This document shows positions 16,001 through 23,721 of a DNA stretch of 56,893 bases, piece by piece. The DNA is taken from the NCBI RefSeq assembly GCF_014529705.1, contig NZ_JAANIH010000059.1, positions 1-56,893 on the forward strand, given 5' to 3'. Within the stretch, counting starts at the first letter, position 1. Each line of letters opens with the position of its first letter. The notes beneath the pieces were generated by a model, which worked only from the letters and a program-made list of their open reading frames with translations, did no database searches and was not told the DNA's origin. The stretch comes from Bradyrhizobium campsiandrae (GTDB lineage: Bacteria > Pseudomonadota > Alphaproteobacteria > Rhizobiales > Xanthobacteraceae). The translations under genes were made by a program, and so were the position numbers.

Positions 16001-16372
16001 GACGATGCCGTCATAGCCGGCGATGACCGCGGTCGCGGCTTCGCGATAGGCCTGCAGGATCCCGCGCATCTCCTCGGGATCGAACTGCTGCGACAGCGCC
16101 GTCGAGCCGACCAGATCGCAGAACAGGATCGTGAGCTGGCGGCGCTCGGCGCCCGCATCGATCATCGGTGCGAGCGGACGCGCCTTCGGAACGTCCAGCT
16201 CGGCGATCGAACGGAGCAGCCTGCGTCGGTGCCCGAGCATGACACCCATGGTCGCGAGATCGCGATCCGTAATCTCGGAAAGAATGTCGAAATCAATGCC
16301 GTGGTCGGAAAAGGACTTCAGGTATTGAGGGAGGCCGACCTTCTCCAACCAGGCAGCAACCTGCCCAGTCAT
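12989..16372 (-). CDS. SAM domain - class III cyclase - AAA ATPase - TPR signalling protein
   Basis: 1127 aa from the ATG at 16372 (MTGQVAAWLEKVGLPQYL); the open frame upstream to 16531 shows no homology. Domains in order: SAM-like helical domain (about 1-65), class III adenylate/guanylate cyclase (about 75-250; ILFCDLVGST and RLVGDGILSYFG carry the two metal-binding Asp), AAA/STAND ATPase with Walker A GEPGIGKS (about 302-309) and Walker B-like VVCIVEDLHWAD, then a long helical TPR-like region to the end. This architecture is common in Bradyrhizobium. Ligand sensing by the ATPase/TPR part with cAMP output is likely but unproven. It is followed by an overlapping fatty acid hydroxylase gene and is divergent from a methyltransferase. 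Confidence 0.88.
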   Translation of the reverse strand: MTGQVAAWLEKVGLPQYLKSFSDHGIDFDILSEITDRDLATMGVMLGHRRRLLRSIAELDVPKARPLAPMIDAGAERRQLTILFCDLVGSTALSQQFDPEEMRGILQAYREAATAVIAGYDGIVSRLVGDGILSYFGYPSAHEDDAERAVRAGLEISTAVQAIDVQPGLRLEVRIGIATGLVVVGDLIAKGASSRLEVIGETPNLAARMQTLADPGSVVIAASTRRLLGNLFQLRALGTRAIKGFSEPVDVWAVERASPLASRFEAYHAAGLAGFVGREQELARLAECKQRAWRGHGQVVLISGEPGIGKSRLSEHFLSERVGTEPHIRLRYQCSPHHRASALYPVITQLQRAARIGAGDSNLQRLRKLEALLGRSDLKAPTLVPLFADLLSIATDGHYAPLDWTPQQLRRNTLAALIQRLQRLCTEAPVVCIVEDLHWADASSLELLHLVVRLADQLRLLLVLTFRDEFKLPWMGPANLTTLELGRLKETEVQRMIADVIGSRAVPSELVTQIATRTDGVPLFVEELTRTVLELGVLEKGAGGRYRIAGSLPRLSIPTTLQDSLMARLDRLGPAKEVAQICAVIGREFSDVLLRAIADRDDAELDLRLAQLEGAELIFRNRSAGEGVYVFKHALVQNTAYESLLRSSRRRLHERIAAALQETFTHIAAVSPEIAAHHFTQAGLVEDAVEWWGKAGDRSLRSSAYPEAIAHLTKAIGLAEGLSESPAGQSRRLQLQIAYGNALIATRGYGAPETSVAFARARELASGLRGAPERFAATYGLWVGSLVRSELGSMQELAQAFLEDTADRPDAPEAGIAHRVCGMTRWFEGNFVDARRHLEQALTIYRDEHDRNLAFLYGHDYGIAAAIYLALVLWPLGAVDRAEQLAQEAIRRAADSGHVATMVYTHFHKIVLEAMRGNPKGARPHVDAVIELSREHSLLLYTRAAKFWNGWIRCHLGEPAAGLREMEESIALPLVGKMATGLYVPLTWTLLAEAKACEGRFIEALAILDEQLLEVERTGQEWFTPEIQRRRGELLLRKDSLDIVAAETAFTQAMATARAQQTATFELRAALSLARLYQASGTDAQARSVLGPVLGMFTGAQGLPEIFEARAAMARSSTTGPCANPCD

Positions 16373-16491
16373 CACGCGCGGTCCAGCATTATGTATACTA
16401 AACCTAAGATATATCTGCCGTCGGAATGAAGTCAATCGTGGCAGGCAAGCGTCGCCATTGTTGACGCATCGCAAGCACTGGCTCATGCTCG

Positions 16492-17373
16492 ATGGTGGAA
16501 GCGTTCCCCCATTTCGCGCGAGAGTACTCATCCGTGAAGCAGGATCCGTATCCGACGACGGCGAGCCCGGTCCATCAGGCCGTCGTAAAACTGTTTTATT
16601 CGCGCGCCGCGCGCCAGCTTTTCACCAATGCCTGGTACTCCCTGCTGAGCAATCTCGACCGGGACGCCGCGATCCGGTTCCTCAACTACGGCTATGCTTC
16701 GCTCGATGGCGCGCAAATTGCGCTGCAGGCCGTCGACGAGCCCGACCGCTACGCGATCCAACTCTACCACCACGTGGTGTCCGGGACTGCGATCGAGGGC
16801 AAGGATGTGCTCGAGGTCGGTTGCGGTCGCGGCGGCGGAGCCTCCTATATCGCGCGCTATCTCGGCCCGAAGAGCTACACCGGGCTCGACATCTGCAAGC
16901 CGGCCATCCGCTTCAACAAGGCGCGCTATGCCGATCAGGGCAACCTCGCATTCCGCCTCGGCAATGCGCTCAGCCTGCCGTTCGCGGACGAGAGCTTCGA
17001 CGTCGTGGTCAATGTCGAGAGCGCGCAGCATTACGGCGACATGGGACGCTTTCTGGACGAGGTCCACCGCGTGCTGAGGCCCGGCGGCGCTTTTCTGATG
17101 GCGTGCTTCGAGGATCCGTCAAAGGACGTTTATCCGCGCCAATCCCTGGCCCGGTCGCGCCTGCATCTCGTCAGCGAGGACGACATCACCGCCAATGTCG
17201 CGCGCGCGCTCGAATTCGACGGCGCGCGGCGCACCGCGCTTGCCGCCGAGATTGTCCCGCGGCTGCTGCGCGGCGTGTCGCACGAATTCGCAGGCATTCC
17301 CGGCACGCAGCTGCATGCGTCCTTCGCCGACGGCAGCTGCCCCTATTATTGCTTCACCTGCCGCAAGGACTGA
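16492..17373 (+). CDS. SAM-dependent class I methyltransferase
   Basis: 293 aa from 16492; a GTG at 16537 is another possible start. Motif I is DVLEVGCGRGGG (105-116), followed by YTGLDICKPAIRF and the post-motif segment FADESFDVVVNVESAQHYGD, then VHRVLRPGGAFLMACF. The layout with ESAQHY and a C-terminal FAGIPGTQ.HASFADGSCPYY.F block resembles lipid O-methyltransferases of the phthiotriol/sterol-methyltransferase type. The substrate is unknown. It is divergent from the cyclase protein, whose partner gene is a lipid hydroxylase, so lipid modification is plausible, but only by proximity. It ends 6 bases from the convergent cytochrome gene. Confidence 0.82.
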   Translation: MVEAFPHFAREYSSVKQDPYPTTASPVHQAVVKLFYSRAARQLFTNAWYSLLSNLDRDAAIRFLNYGYASLDGAQIALQAVDEPDRYAIQLYHHVVSGTAIEGKDVLEVGCGRGGGASYIARYLGPKSYTGLDICKPAIRFNKARYADQGNLAFRLGNALSLPFADESFDVVVNVESAQHYGDMGRFLDEVHRVLRPGGAFLMACFEDPSKDVYPRQSLARSRLHLVSEDDITANVARALEFDGARRTALAAEIVPRLLRGVSHEFAGIPGTQLHASFADGSCPYYCFTCRKD

Positions 17374-17379
17374 GGCGGC

Positions 17380-19116
17380 TCACAGCGTCTTGAGATATTC
17401 GATCAGCGCGTTGCGATCGTCCTCGGTCATGTCGGTTCCGTAGAGGTGTCCGGCATTGGAATTGCCGCGGATGGTGGTGTCGAACAGGAACGCCCCCGGC
17501 GTCTGCGCCTTCATGTCATATCCCACGATATCGGGGTTGAACTCCCAATTGCCGACATAGAAGGTCTTCGGCCGCTGGCCCGGCGGCAGCAGCAGATCAT
17601 GCAGCGACGGCACCGAGCCGTTGTGCAAGTAGGGCGCCATCGCCCAGATGCCGTTGAGCGGCCTTGCCCGGTAGGCGAGCGGCGCCCTGAACTGGTTCGG
17701 ACGGCCGCAATTGATCTCGGCGGCGCCAGCCGCGTTGTCCTTGGAGCGCGCGATCCACTGCGCGGCAATGTTTCCGGTAAGCGCCTCGGCGGCCTTGTAA
17801 TTGGACATCGCGTCCGGGCCGCCAATCTTCGACAGCGCGATCCTGCGGCCATTGAACGTCGTCGCCTGCTCGGGGTCGGTGCCGACCTTGCGCAGATCGA
17901 CCAGCGGGATCTGGATCTCGCTGCAAGACCCCGAAGCGGCCTCGCCGGGCGCAGCTTCGTGACAGTTCGCGCAGGCGCTGAGATAGACGAGCTGGCCACG
18001 CAGCGCCCGCTTCTGGTCAAGCCCGCCGAGAATGGCTTCCGGCCAACGCGGCGAGCGCAGATCCATCAGCCTGCGCTGCCCCCAGACCACATTCTCCATC
18101 TGAATCCCATGCATCACGTCGGGCGTGATCATCGTGGCGTCGTGCTTGATCGGCGCCAGCACACCGAGCGCCTCGACGATATTGCGTGTCAGCGGCTGAC
18201 GGATCGAGGCGTTGTACAGCACCCAGCTGAAGCGCGGCGTGTCCCACAGCGCCGGATATCGCACCGGCGCGGTCAGATGCGCGTAGTTCCTGGTCTCGCC
18301 GAAGTCCGCCGGATCGGTCATGAGCCTGAAGGGCCCGGCCAGAAGCTGGTTCAGGCCGGCCCCGTGCGCATCCAGCCTGCCCGCCCCGCCCGCCGTGTCG
18401 CCGGAATTTCCGCCGACGACCTGATTGAACCTGGCGGCCGCCTGCAAGACGCCGCCGAAGCATTGCAACCCGCTCTGCACGTCGGCCGGCGGCGCCTTCA
18501 CCCGCGCCATGAAGCGCTGCGCGGCTCCGTCCTGGTTCTGGAGGACCGCGGTGATGGACCCGACCAGCTGACCGACGAACGCATCGATATCGATATGGGC
18601 CGGCCCCCCTTCGATGCGGATCTGCTGGCCGCGGTAGCTGACCTGCCCGGTGTGACAGCCGGCGCAGCCGAGGCCGAGCCAGTTGCCCTTCCAGCACGCG
18701 TGCCTGCCGTCGGGAATATCCACCGGCGTGCTGTACAGACCGATGGCCAGACCATCCGGATTGGTCGCGCTGACCGGCTCGGTCAGAAAACCCAGCCGCT
18801 GCAAATTCTCGGGCGCCTTGATCAATGCGGTTTGCCCGGCTTGCTGCCCCGGCTGCTCCAGTGCGACGAACCATTCGTAGGGGATCAGCGCCGTTCCTTG
18901 CGAGATGAAATGCCAGCGATCGACGGTCGCCTCGCTCCAGCCCTGTTGCAGATGGATCGGACCAGCCGCCGCCGGCTTGTCTTGAGATTTTCCTTGGGGC
19001 TGTTCTTGCGGCTTGTCTTGAGGTTTTTCCTGAGGTTTTTCCTGGGCCGATGCGACGAGGAAGGTGGCGAGAAGGGTTGCGACGGCAATCAAGGATACGC
19101 GCACATCAAATTTCAT
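17380..19116 (-). CDS. Di-heme cytochrome c, RoxA / MauG-peroxidase-like
   Basis: 578 aa from the ATG at 19116 (MKFDVRVSLIAVATLL signal peptide, cleavage near ASAQE); another ATG lies at 19128. After the signal comes a Lys-Pro-Gln repeat linker (EKPQ, EKPQ, DKPQ, EQPQ..). Two c-type heme sites are CAGCH (155-159) and CANCH (386-390), counted from the upstream ATG. The C-terminal block with APYLHNGSVPSLHDLLLPP, then FYVGNWEFNP and VGYD, is typical of the RoxA/LcpA-related and di-heme peroxidase-like group. RoxA cleaves rubber with O2, but most relatives are uncharacterised. Periplasmic location is expected. Spacing between hemes is wide (231 residues), closer to RoxA-like than to classical CcpA. 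Substrate unknown. Confidence 0.82.
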   Translation of the reverse strand: MKFDVRVSLIAVATLLATFLVASAQEKPQEKPQDKPQEQPQGKSQDKPAAAGPIHLQQGWSEATVDRWHFISQGTALIPYEWFVALEQPGQQAGQTALIKAPENLQRLGFLTEPVSATNPDGLAIGLYSTPVDIPDGRHACWKGNWLGLGCAGCHTGQVSYRGQQIRIEGGPAHIDIDAFVGQLVGSITAVLQNQDGAAQRFMARVKAPPADVQSGLQCFGGVLQAAARFNQVVGGNSGDTAGGAGRLDAHGAGLNQLLAGPFRLMTDPADFGETRNYAHLTAPVRYPALWDTPRFSWVLYNASIRQPLTRNIVEALGVLAPIKHDATMITPDVMHGIQMENVVWGQRRLMDLRSPRWPEAILGGLDQKRALRGQLVYLSACANCHEAAPGEAASGSCSEIQIPLVDLRKVGTDPEQATTFNGRRIALSKIGGPDAMSNYKAAEALTGNIAAQWIARSKDNAAGAAEINCGRPNQFRAPLAYRARPLNGIWAMAPYLHNGSVPSLHDLLLPPGQRPKTFYVGNWEFNPDIVGYDMKAQTPGAFLFDTTIRGNSNAGHLYGTDMTEDDRNALIEYLKTL

Positions 19117-19512
19117 CATCGGCTCCAATCAGCGTGAAGCTTTCAATCATGACGGCGTCAGTGCCGCCACTATCAGGCAATCAGCAATCGTGCACCACCG
19201 ATGGCGCTGCTGCTCGCAGCACCGGAAGCGTTCTGGAAATTTTCATGCAAAGGACAACGCGCGGACCAACTGCGCACGTGCGCCGCACCACCAACAAGGA
19301 AGATACGCCGCCCCATAGCGACTGCTCCAAACCCCATTGCCCGCGCCGCCTTCCGGCGTCCGCAAGCGGAGGCTACATCATGTCAGACATGAGCGCAAAG
19401 GTAGAGATGCAGCACCGGACGCGCTGGCAGACGGCACGAGAGGCCGCGCGCGGAAACGGCCTCTCGTACGTGGTCGGCGTCAATCGTCGGGCCTGGCCTG
19501 CGCGGCGTCGCC

Positions 19513-19740
19513 TTATTTGGTGTAACCCTGACTCGTACACCACCACATGGCGTCGGCCGGGCTCGTGCCACGCTCTATGACGTATTTTCGACAGGCTTCG
19601 TAATTGACGGCATAACGCTTGGCACATGGGACCGAGGAAATGGTGCCGCCGCTCCAGGAACATTTGTTTTGAGCGTTTGCTGCCGACATTGAAAGGGCTG
19701 CAGCAGCGAGCCCGACGAGGAAGAACACGAAGGCCTTCAT
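19513..19740 (-). CDS. Small secreted Cys-containing protein, 75 aa
   Basis: MKAFVFFLVGLAAAALSMSA with cleavage near ANAQNK is a clear signal peptide. The mature 52 residues contain four Cys (KCSWSG, VPCAKR, EACRKY, WWCTSQGY), enough for two disulfides in the periplasm. No known domain. Ribosome-binding sequence gggagagat lies upstream on the minus strand. Stands alone between the cytochrome gene and the repeat-bracketed cassette. Confidence 0.75.
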   Translation of the reverse strand: MKAFVFFLVGLAAAALSMSAANAQNKCSWSGGTISSVPCAKRYAVNYEACRKYVIERGTSPADAMWWCTSQGYTK

Positions 19741-19865
19741 GGCTATCTCTCCCGAGTCCAGGGACTGCGCATGCTATCCCTAGTGGTAAGATAACACATA
19801 TTCGCCTCGATGTGTTCTCCAAAGCAACCCCATGCGAAAAGGGGCCTTGCGCAAACACGGAGCGC

Positions 19866-20036
19866 AGGATGGGTCGAGCACGGCGAAACTCATCCTGCAA
19901 GGCTGACGATTCCCCGCTGCCGGAAATACCCGAGCACGGGATCGGTATCCGCGCTAGCCGCCACCCCGTGCCGTTCAGTTCCGCGTCGATGACGCGGCGG
20001 CAGGCATCGATCGCGGCGTGGTCGCCGAGATCGTTG
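19866..20036. repeat. Left direct repeat: REP plus 3' relic of the 83-aa gene
   Basis: This stretch is nearly the same as 22049-22222. It begins with the ggatgggt..catcct dyad and runs through the gacgattcccc..ggaaatacc segment into the last ~40 codons (minus strand) of a gene like that at 22105 (NDLGDHAAI.ACRRVIDAELNGT). In this copy the frame is shifted after ELNGT and the 5' part of the gene is missing, so it is a pseudogene fragment. With the right copy it brackets 20037-22048. It fills most of the 19741-20140 gap; nothing else is seen there. Confidence 0.8.
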
Positions 20037-20140
20037 CGACCCATAAGTCCGCAGGATTGCACGAACCCGCGCTCATGAGTTTCGGCGAAGCCCCACTCGA
20101 TCCAACCGCGATGCGGGTGGGTGCTCTTGAACCAAGCGCC

Positions 20141-21076
20141 TCATCGCTTCACTGAGCTGGCTCTCAGCAGAAGATCATCCCAAGGTGGCATGTCTCCGAA
20201 GCTCGTGCTCAGATGCTCGACAAACCGACGAAGTTTCAGGGAGGTGTACCGTTTGGTCGGGTAGATGGCATGTATCGCCAGTTCGGATGTCTTATAGTCC
20301 GACATCAGAAGCTGGAGGGCCCCGGCGGCAACCGCCTCGGCGAATACGAAGCTCGGTCCATATGCCACGCCCGCTCCCGCCAACGCCGCGGACAGCAGCA
20401 TTTGCATGTTGTTCGCGGCCAGCCGTACCGGGCCATCGATCACGTGTACTAGGCCGTCAGAATCCGTGAGCATCCAATCCCCGGCTGAAACCGCTTCACT
20501 AAATGCGAGCCGCGGAGCCTTGCGCAGTTGCTCAACTGTTCGAGGCACGCCGTGATGCGATAGAAAGGATGGCGCCGAGCAAAATACCATACGGCACGGC
20601 GCGAGCCGTCGAGCCACGAGGTCGGAATCCTCCAATCGGCCGATGCGAATGGCCACATCGATACGATCCGCCAGCAAGTCGATGTAGCGGTCGCTCAGCA
20701 TGGTCTCGACCGCGACATCTGGATGCGCGGCCAAATAGCTCGCCACAACGCTGCCGAGATGCATCGCACCGAAGGTGGTCGGCGCGGCAACGCGCAGGAT
20801 ACCGCGGACCGTTTGCTGCAACTCCCGCGCTTCCGCGTTCGCGTCATCGTAGTCATCCAATATCTGCTTGCAACGCAGGTAGTAGGCCTCTCCCACATCG
20901 GTGGGCTTCAGCATGCGCGTCGTGCGCTGAAGCAGTCGGACCTCGAGTTGCTCCTCCATGGCGGCAACATGCTTGCCCGCCATCGAAGGCGAAAGGCCGA
21001 AGCGTCGCGCGGCACTGACAAGGCTGCCCTCTTCGATCGCCGCAACGAACACCGCCATACTAACGAGCCGATCCAT
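20141..21076 (-). CDS. LysR-family transcriptional regulator
   Basis: 311 aa. N-terminal winged helix (MDRLVSMAVFVAAIEEGSLV, SAARRFGLSPSMAGKHVAAM) and a C-terminal LysR substrate-binding domain (GILRVAAPTTFGAMHLGSVV, DVAIRIGRLEDSDLVARRLA). This is the DhmR/AaeR-like subgroup common in proteobacteria. It is divergent from the alpha/beta hydrolase at 21206, with a palindrome in the shared spacer, so it probably controls that gene and itself. The pair sits in the repeat-bracketed segment and was probably acquired as a unit. Confidence 0.92.
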   Translation of the reverse strand: MDRLVSMAVFVAAIEEGSLVSAARRFGLSPSMAGKHVAAMEEQLEVRLLQRTTRMLKPTDVGEAYYLRCKQILDDYDDANAEARELQQTVRGILRVAAPTTFGAMHLGSVVASYLAAHPDVAVETMLSDRYIDLLADRIDVAIRIGRLEDSDLVARRLAPCRMVFCSAPSFLSHHGVPRTVEQLRKAPRLAFSEAVSAGDWMLTDSDGLVHVIDGPVRLAANNMQMLLSAALAGAGVAYGPSFVFAEAVAAGALQLLMSDYKTSELAIHAIYPTKRYTSLKLRRFVEHLSTSFGDMPPWDDLLLRASSVKR

Positions 21077-21087
21077 AATGCCTCCGC

Positions 21088-21110
21088 ATCTGATAATCTT
21101 GTTATTAGAT
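21088..21110. promoter_or_regulatory. Candidate LysR operator between lysR and hydrolase
   Basis: atctgataa (21088-21096) and ttattagat (21102-21110) are inverted arms (8 of 9 paired) with a 5-base spacer, 12 bases from the lysR start and about 95 from the hydrolase start. It contains T-N11-A, the classic LysR half-site pattern, in an unusually AT-rich spacer. Confidence 0.55.
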
Positions 21111-21205
21111 ACTGATAAAACAAAGGCAATTATCGACCTGAGCCATCCCGCCTACTTCTCTTCCATGTCCGCCGAACTCAAGGTTGGCTTGGAAGGGAAC
21201 TCACA

Positions 21206-22003
21206 ATGAAACTTGCTTCGAACGGCCTGAAACTCCATGTCGAAGAGCGGGGTGGCGGGGATCTGACGCTGGTCTTTTTGCACTACTGGGGTGGGTCATC
21301 CCGCACATGGAAATACGTCACTGCGGGCTTGGTACCTCGCTTCCACACCGTTGCCATTGATCATCGGGGTTGGGGCGAGTCCGACGCGCCGGAGGATGGC
21401 TACGCCTTGGCAGATCTGGCGGCCGATGCCGAAGGTGTGATCCGGGCCCTCAACCTGAAGCGCTACGTGCTCATCGGTCATTCCATGGGCGGCAAGGTTG
21501 CCCAGCTGATGGCCTCGCGTCGGCCCGCGGGTCTGGCCGGCCTCGTTCTGGTTGCGCCCTCTCCGCCTCAGCCCATGACCATGCCGGCGGAGGCGCGAGA
21601 GATGATGGCTGGATCTTATGCCTCGCGTGAAACGGTTGAGGCGGCGATAGACCATGTGCTGACGGCCAAGCCACTCCTGGCCGAAGACCGCGAACAGGTG
21701 ATCAGGGATAGCCTGCGCGGTGCGCCTCCGGCGAAAATTGCCTGGCCGAGAGCCACCAGCCTGGAAGACATCACCGCTGAGGTCGGAGCGATCAACGTTC
21801 CCACCATCGTCATCGCAGGCGAATTGGACCGGGTCGACAGCCCCGAACTGCTGAAAGCCGAGTTGCTGTCACGTGTTCCCCAAGCCGTCATGCACGTGCT
21901 GCCAGCCACGGGGCACTTGTCGATGCTGGAATCGCCCGACGCGCTGGTCCCGTTGATTGGGCATTTCTGCGGTTCGTTGAACGAACCGGCGCGGCGAGAA
22001 TAG
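21206..22003 (+). CDS. Alpha/beta hydrolase
   Basis: 265 aa, alpha/beta-hydrolase fold. The oxyanion-hole region is FLHYWGGSSRTWKY, the nucleophile elbow is GHSMGG with Ser93, and Asp208 (AGELDRVD) with His237 (ATGHLSM) completes the triad. No signal peptide, so cytosolic. Close in style to haloperoxidase/esterase-type or 3-oxoadipate lactonase-like enzymes, but substrate and exact class are not determinable. The LysR gene is divergent and presumably its regulator. It lies inside the segment bracketed by direct repeats. A ggaagggaactcaca leader precedes the ATG. Confidence 0.9.
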   Translation: MKLASNGLKLHVEERGGGDLTLVFLHYWGGSSRTWKYVTAGLVPRFHTVAIDHRGWGESDAPEDGYALADLAADAEGVIRALNLKRYVLIGHSMGGKVAQLMASRRPAGLAGLVLVAPSPPQPMTMPAEAREMMAGSYASRETVEAAIDHVLTAKPLLAEDREQVIRDSLRGAPPAKIAWPRATSLEDITAEVGAINVPTIVIAGELDRVDSPELLKAELLSRVPQAVMHVLPATGHLSMLESPDALVPLIGHFCGSLNEPARRE

Positions 22004-22048
22004 AGCAGCCTCGGGTTCGAGAGCCGAGCCACCAACTCCAGAACACGC

Positions 22049-22222
22049 GGGATGGGTCGACCGGAAGCGAAACCCATCCTGCAGGGCCGACGATTCCCCG
22101 CTCCTTACCGGAAATACCCCACCACGAGATCGGTATCCGCGCTGGCGGCGACCGTGCCGTTCAGTTCAGCGTCGATGACGCGGCGGCAGGCTTCGATCGC
22201 GGCGTGGTCGCCGAGATCGTTG
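22049..22222. repeat. Right direct repeat (partner of 19866-20036)
   Basis: Begins with a perfect ggatgggt (22050-22057) / acccatcc (22072-22079) dyad and continues into the 3' half of the intact 83-aa gene on the minus strand. Identity with the left copy is high over about 170 bases. Confidence 0.8.
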
Positions 22223-22356
22223 GCGGCTTCCAGCACGAGCCACGCGGCGTCGACCGTGGCCTTCTCCGGAGCCGCTCCGACGGTCTCGGCGACGAGGCTC
22301 TTGGTGAGGCCCTTGTTCTTGCGAACTGCGGTGCCGAATTGAGGCAACATTGGCAA
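22105..22356 (-). CDS. Hypothetical protein, 83 aa
   Basis: Small soluble protein (MPMLPQFGTAVRKNKG.., VAETVGAAPEKATVDAAWLV, LEAANDLGDHAAIEACRRVI). Predicted mostly helical. I do not recognise a named family; proteins like this occur widely in Bradyrhizobium. It lies 20 bases downstream of the DUF2336 gene on the same strand and is probably cotranscribed. Its 3' half is duplicated at 19866-20036, which supports it being the resident copy. No signal peptide or membrane segment. Confidence 0.75.
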   Translation of the reverse strand: MPMLPQFGTAVRKNKGLTKSLVAETVGAAPEKATVDAAWLVLEAANDLGDHAAIEACRRVIDAELNGTVAASADTDLVVGYFR

Positions 22357-22376
22357 GTACTCCCTCGATTTCCCGC

Positions 22377-23501
22377 TCAGTGAACCTGGAGCTCAGGCTG
22401 ACGACCCGTCGCGGGATCGGCGCCGGCGCTGTTCTTGCGCGACTGGTAGAACTTCAGAATGCTGCGTGACGTCTCGATCTTGAGCCGGCCGAAATCGCGC
22501 TCGTTGTCGTGGAGCTCGCGCGCCGTGATCAGGTGATCCTTGGCGCCGAGGAACAACAGCGACATCGTCGTATCCCAGGAGAAGTCGAGCGCCTTGCACA
22601 GCACCAGCAGAATCTCGCGGTTGCGGTCCATCAGCGCGCGCTCGATCACGTCGACCGGCAGCGCCGACAACAGCGACAGGCCGATCTGCACCTCGTCGAA
22701 GCGGTGCTGCCGCGCATAGTTCGAAATCGAGACCTGGTTGAGATTGCCCTGCCGGTACTGCGTCGTCACCACGCGCTTGGCGACGAAATAGCTGCGCGAG
22801 GACGGACCGAACTTGGACTGGAGATCGCCGGTGACGTCGGTCACCGAGCTCTGGATCTGCGCCATCATCTCGGGGCGCTCGGTCTCGAGCCGGCGGCGGA
22901 CGTCTTCCGAGGCCTTGGAGATGAGCTGCTGGAAGATGTGGCGCGGCACGTCCTTGCGCAGGCCGAGCTGCTCGGCAAGGATCGAGTCGCCCTCCGCGCG
23001 GCGGACCATGTGCAGCAGGCCCGAGCCGGAGAAGCGCGCGCCCTCGTTCCTGGCGACCGAGGTGACAACCTCCTGGTTACCACGCTTGACGAGCACATCG
23101 GTCACGGCCTCGCCGATCGCTTCACGCTGGGAGATCGCGAGCAGATGCGCCTGACCCTTGGTCATGGCGCTTTCGACCAGCACCTTCTCGCCGATCCTGG
23201 CGGAGTCGCGCAGCACGGGACCGGCGACCTCGATCTCGTCGTCCAGCGCGAGCTTCTCGATGACGTTGAGCGGCGCGTGATCGCAGCCGGCCATCAATTC
23301 GGAGAGCTGCGCCCGCGCGGCAACCTCGATCTCGTCGGCGAGCCGGCCGATGACCTCCCCGAACATGCTGATCTCGTCGTCGACGTAGCGACCGGTGATC
23401 AGAAGATCGGTCGCATGCCACAACGCCTTCGCCCGGCTTTCGTCGGTGCCACGCGCGATTGCGTCGTCCAGATCCTGTAGAAGCGTTTTCGCTCCGTCCA
23501 T
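22377..23501 (-). CDS. DUF2336 domain protein
   Basis: 374 aa, helical, no membrane segment. It has the features of DUF2336 proteins, an alphaproteobacterial family with HEAT-like helices: LSELMAGCDHAPLNVIEKLA, LDDEIEVAGPVLRDSARI and GQAHLLAISQREAIGEAVTD. Repeat-like helices with DVLV.RG...V and a C-terminal unit (RFDEVQIGLSLLSALPVDVI, ERALMDRNREILLVLCKAL) continue. Function is not established; scaffolding or signalling roles have been suggested for relatives. The ATG at 23501 is the natural start. Followed by the 83-aa gene. Confidence 0.85.
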   Translation of the reverse strand: MDGAKTLLQDLDDAIARGTDESRAKALWHATDLLITGRYVDDEISMFGEVIGRLADEIEVAARAQLSELMAGCDHAPLNVIEKLALDDEIEVAGPVLRDSARIGEKVLVESAMTKGQAHLLAISQREAIGEAVTDVLVKRGNQEVVTSVARNEGARFSGSGLLHMVRRAEGDSILAEQLGLRKDVPRHIFQQLISKASEDVRRRLETERPEMMAQIQSSVTDVTGDLQSKFGPSSRSYFVAKRVVTTQYRQGNLNQVSISNYARQHRFDEVQIGLSLLSALPVDVIERALMDRNREILLVLCKALDFSWDTTMSLLFLGAKDHLITARELHDNERDFGRLKIETSRSILKFYQSRKNSAGADPATGRQPELQVH

Positions 23502-23721
23502 CTCGCTAACCCCAATTCTTGGAATTTCGTTGGCGCCTTCCTGCCTGTGCGGGCAGGACTTTCGAATTCCTCAGGGGCCAACGCTAGGGATCAAACGCGA
23601 GAATCCAGTAAAACCGTCACATCAGTTTTGCCGACGAGAATTCGTTCAAATGCGAGCGAGCGTGGTTACCGGGGCGTAAGGTTCTCGCCTCTGCCCGCTG
23701 GGGCGAGGTGGGCACATCGCC

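Noticed and set aside
17446..19137. Plus-strand open frame of 563 codons opposite the di-heme cytochrome
   Set aside because: Antisense shadow; the minus-strand gene has signal peptide and two CxxCH sites.
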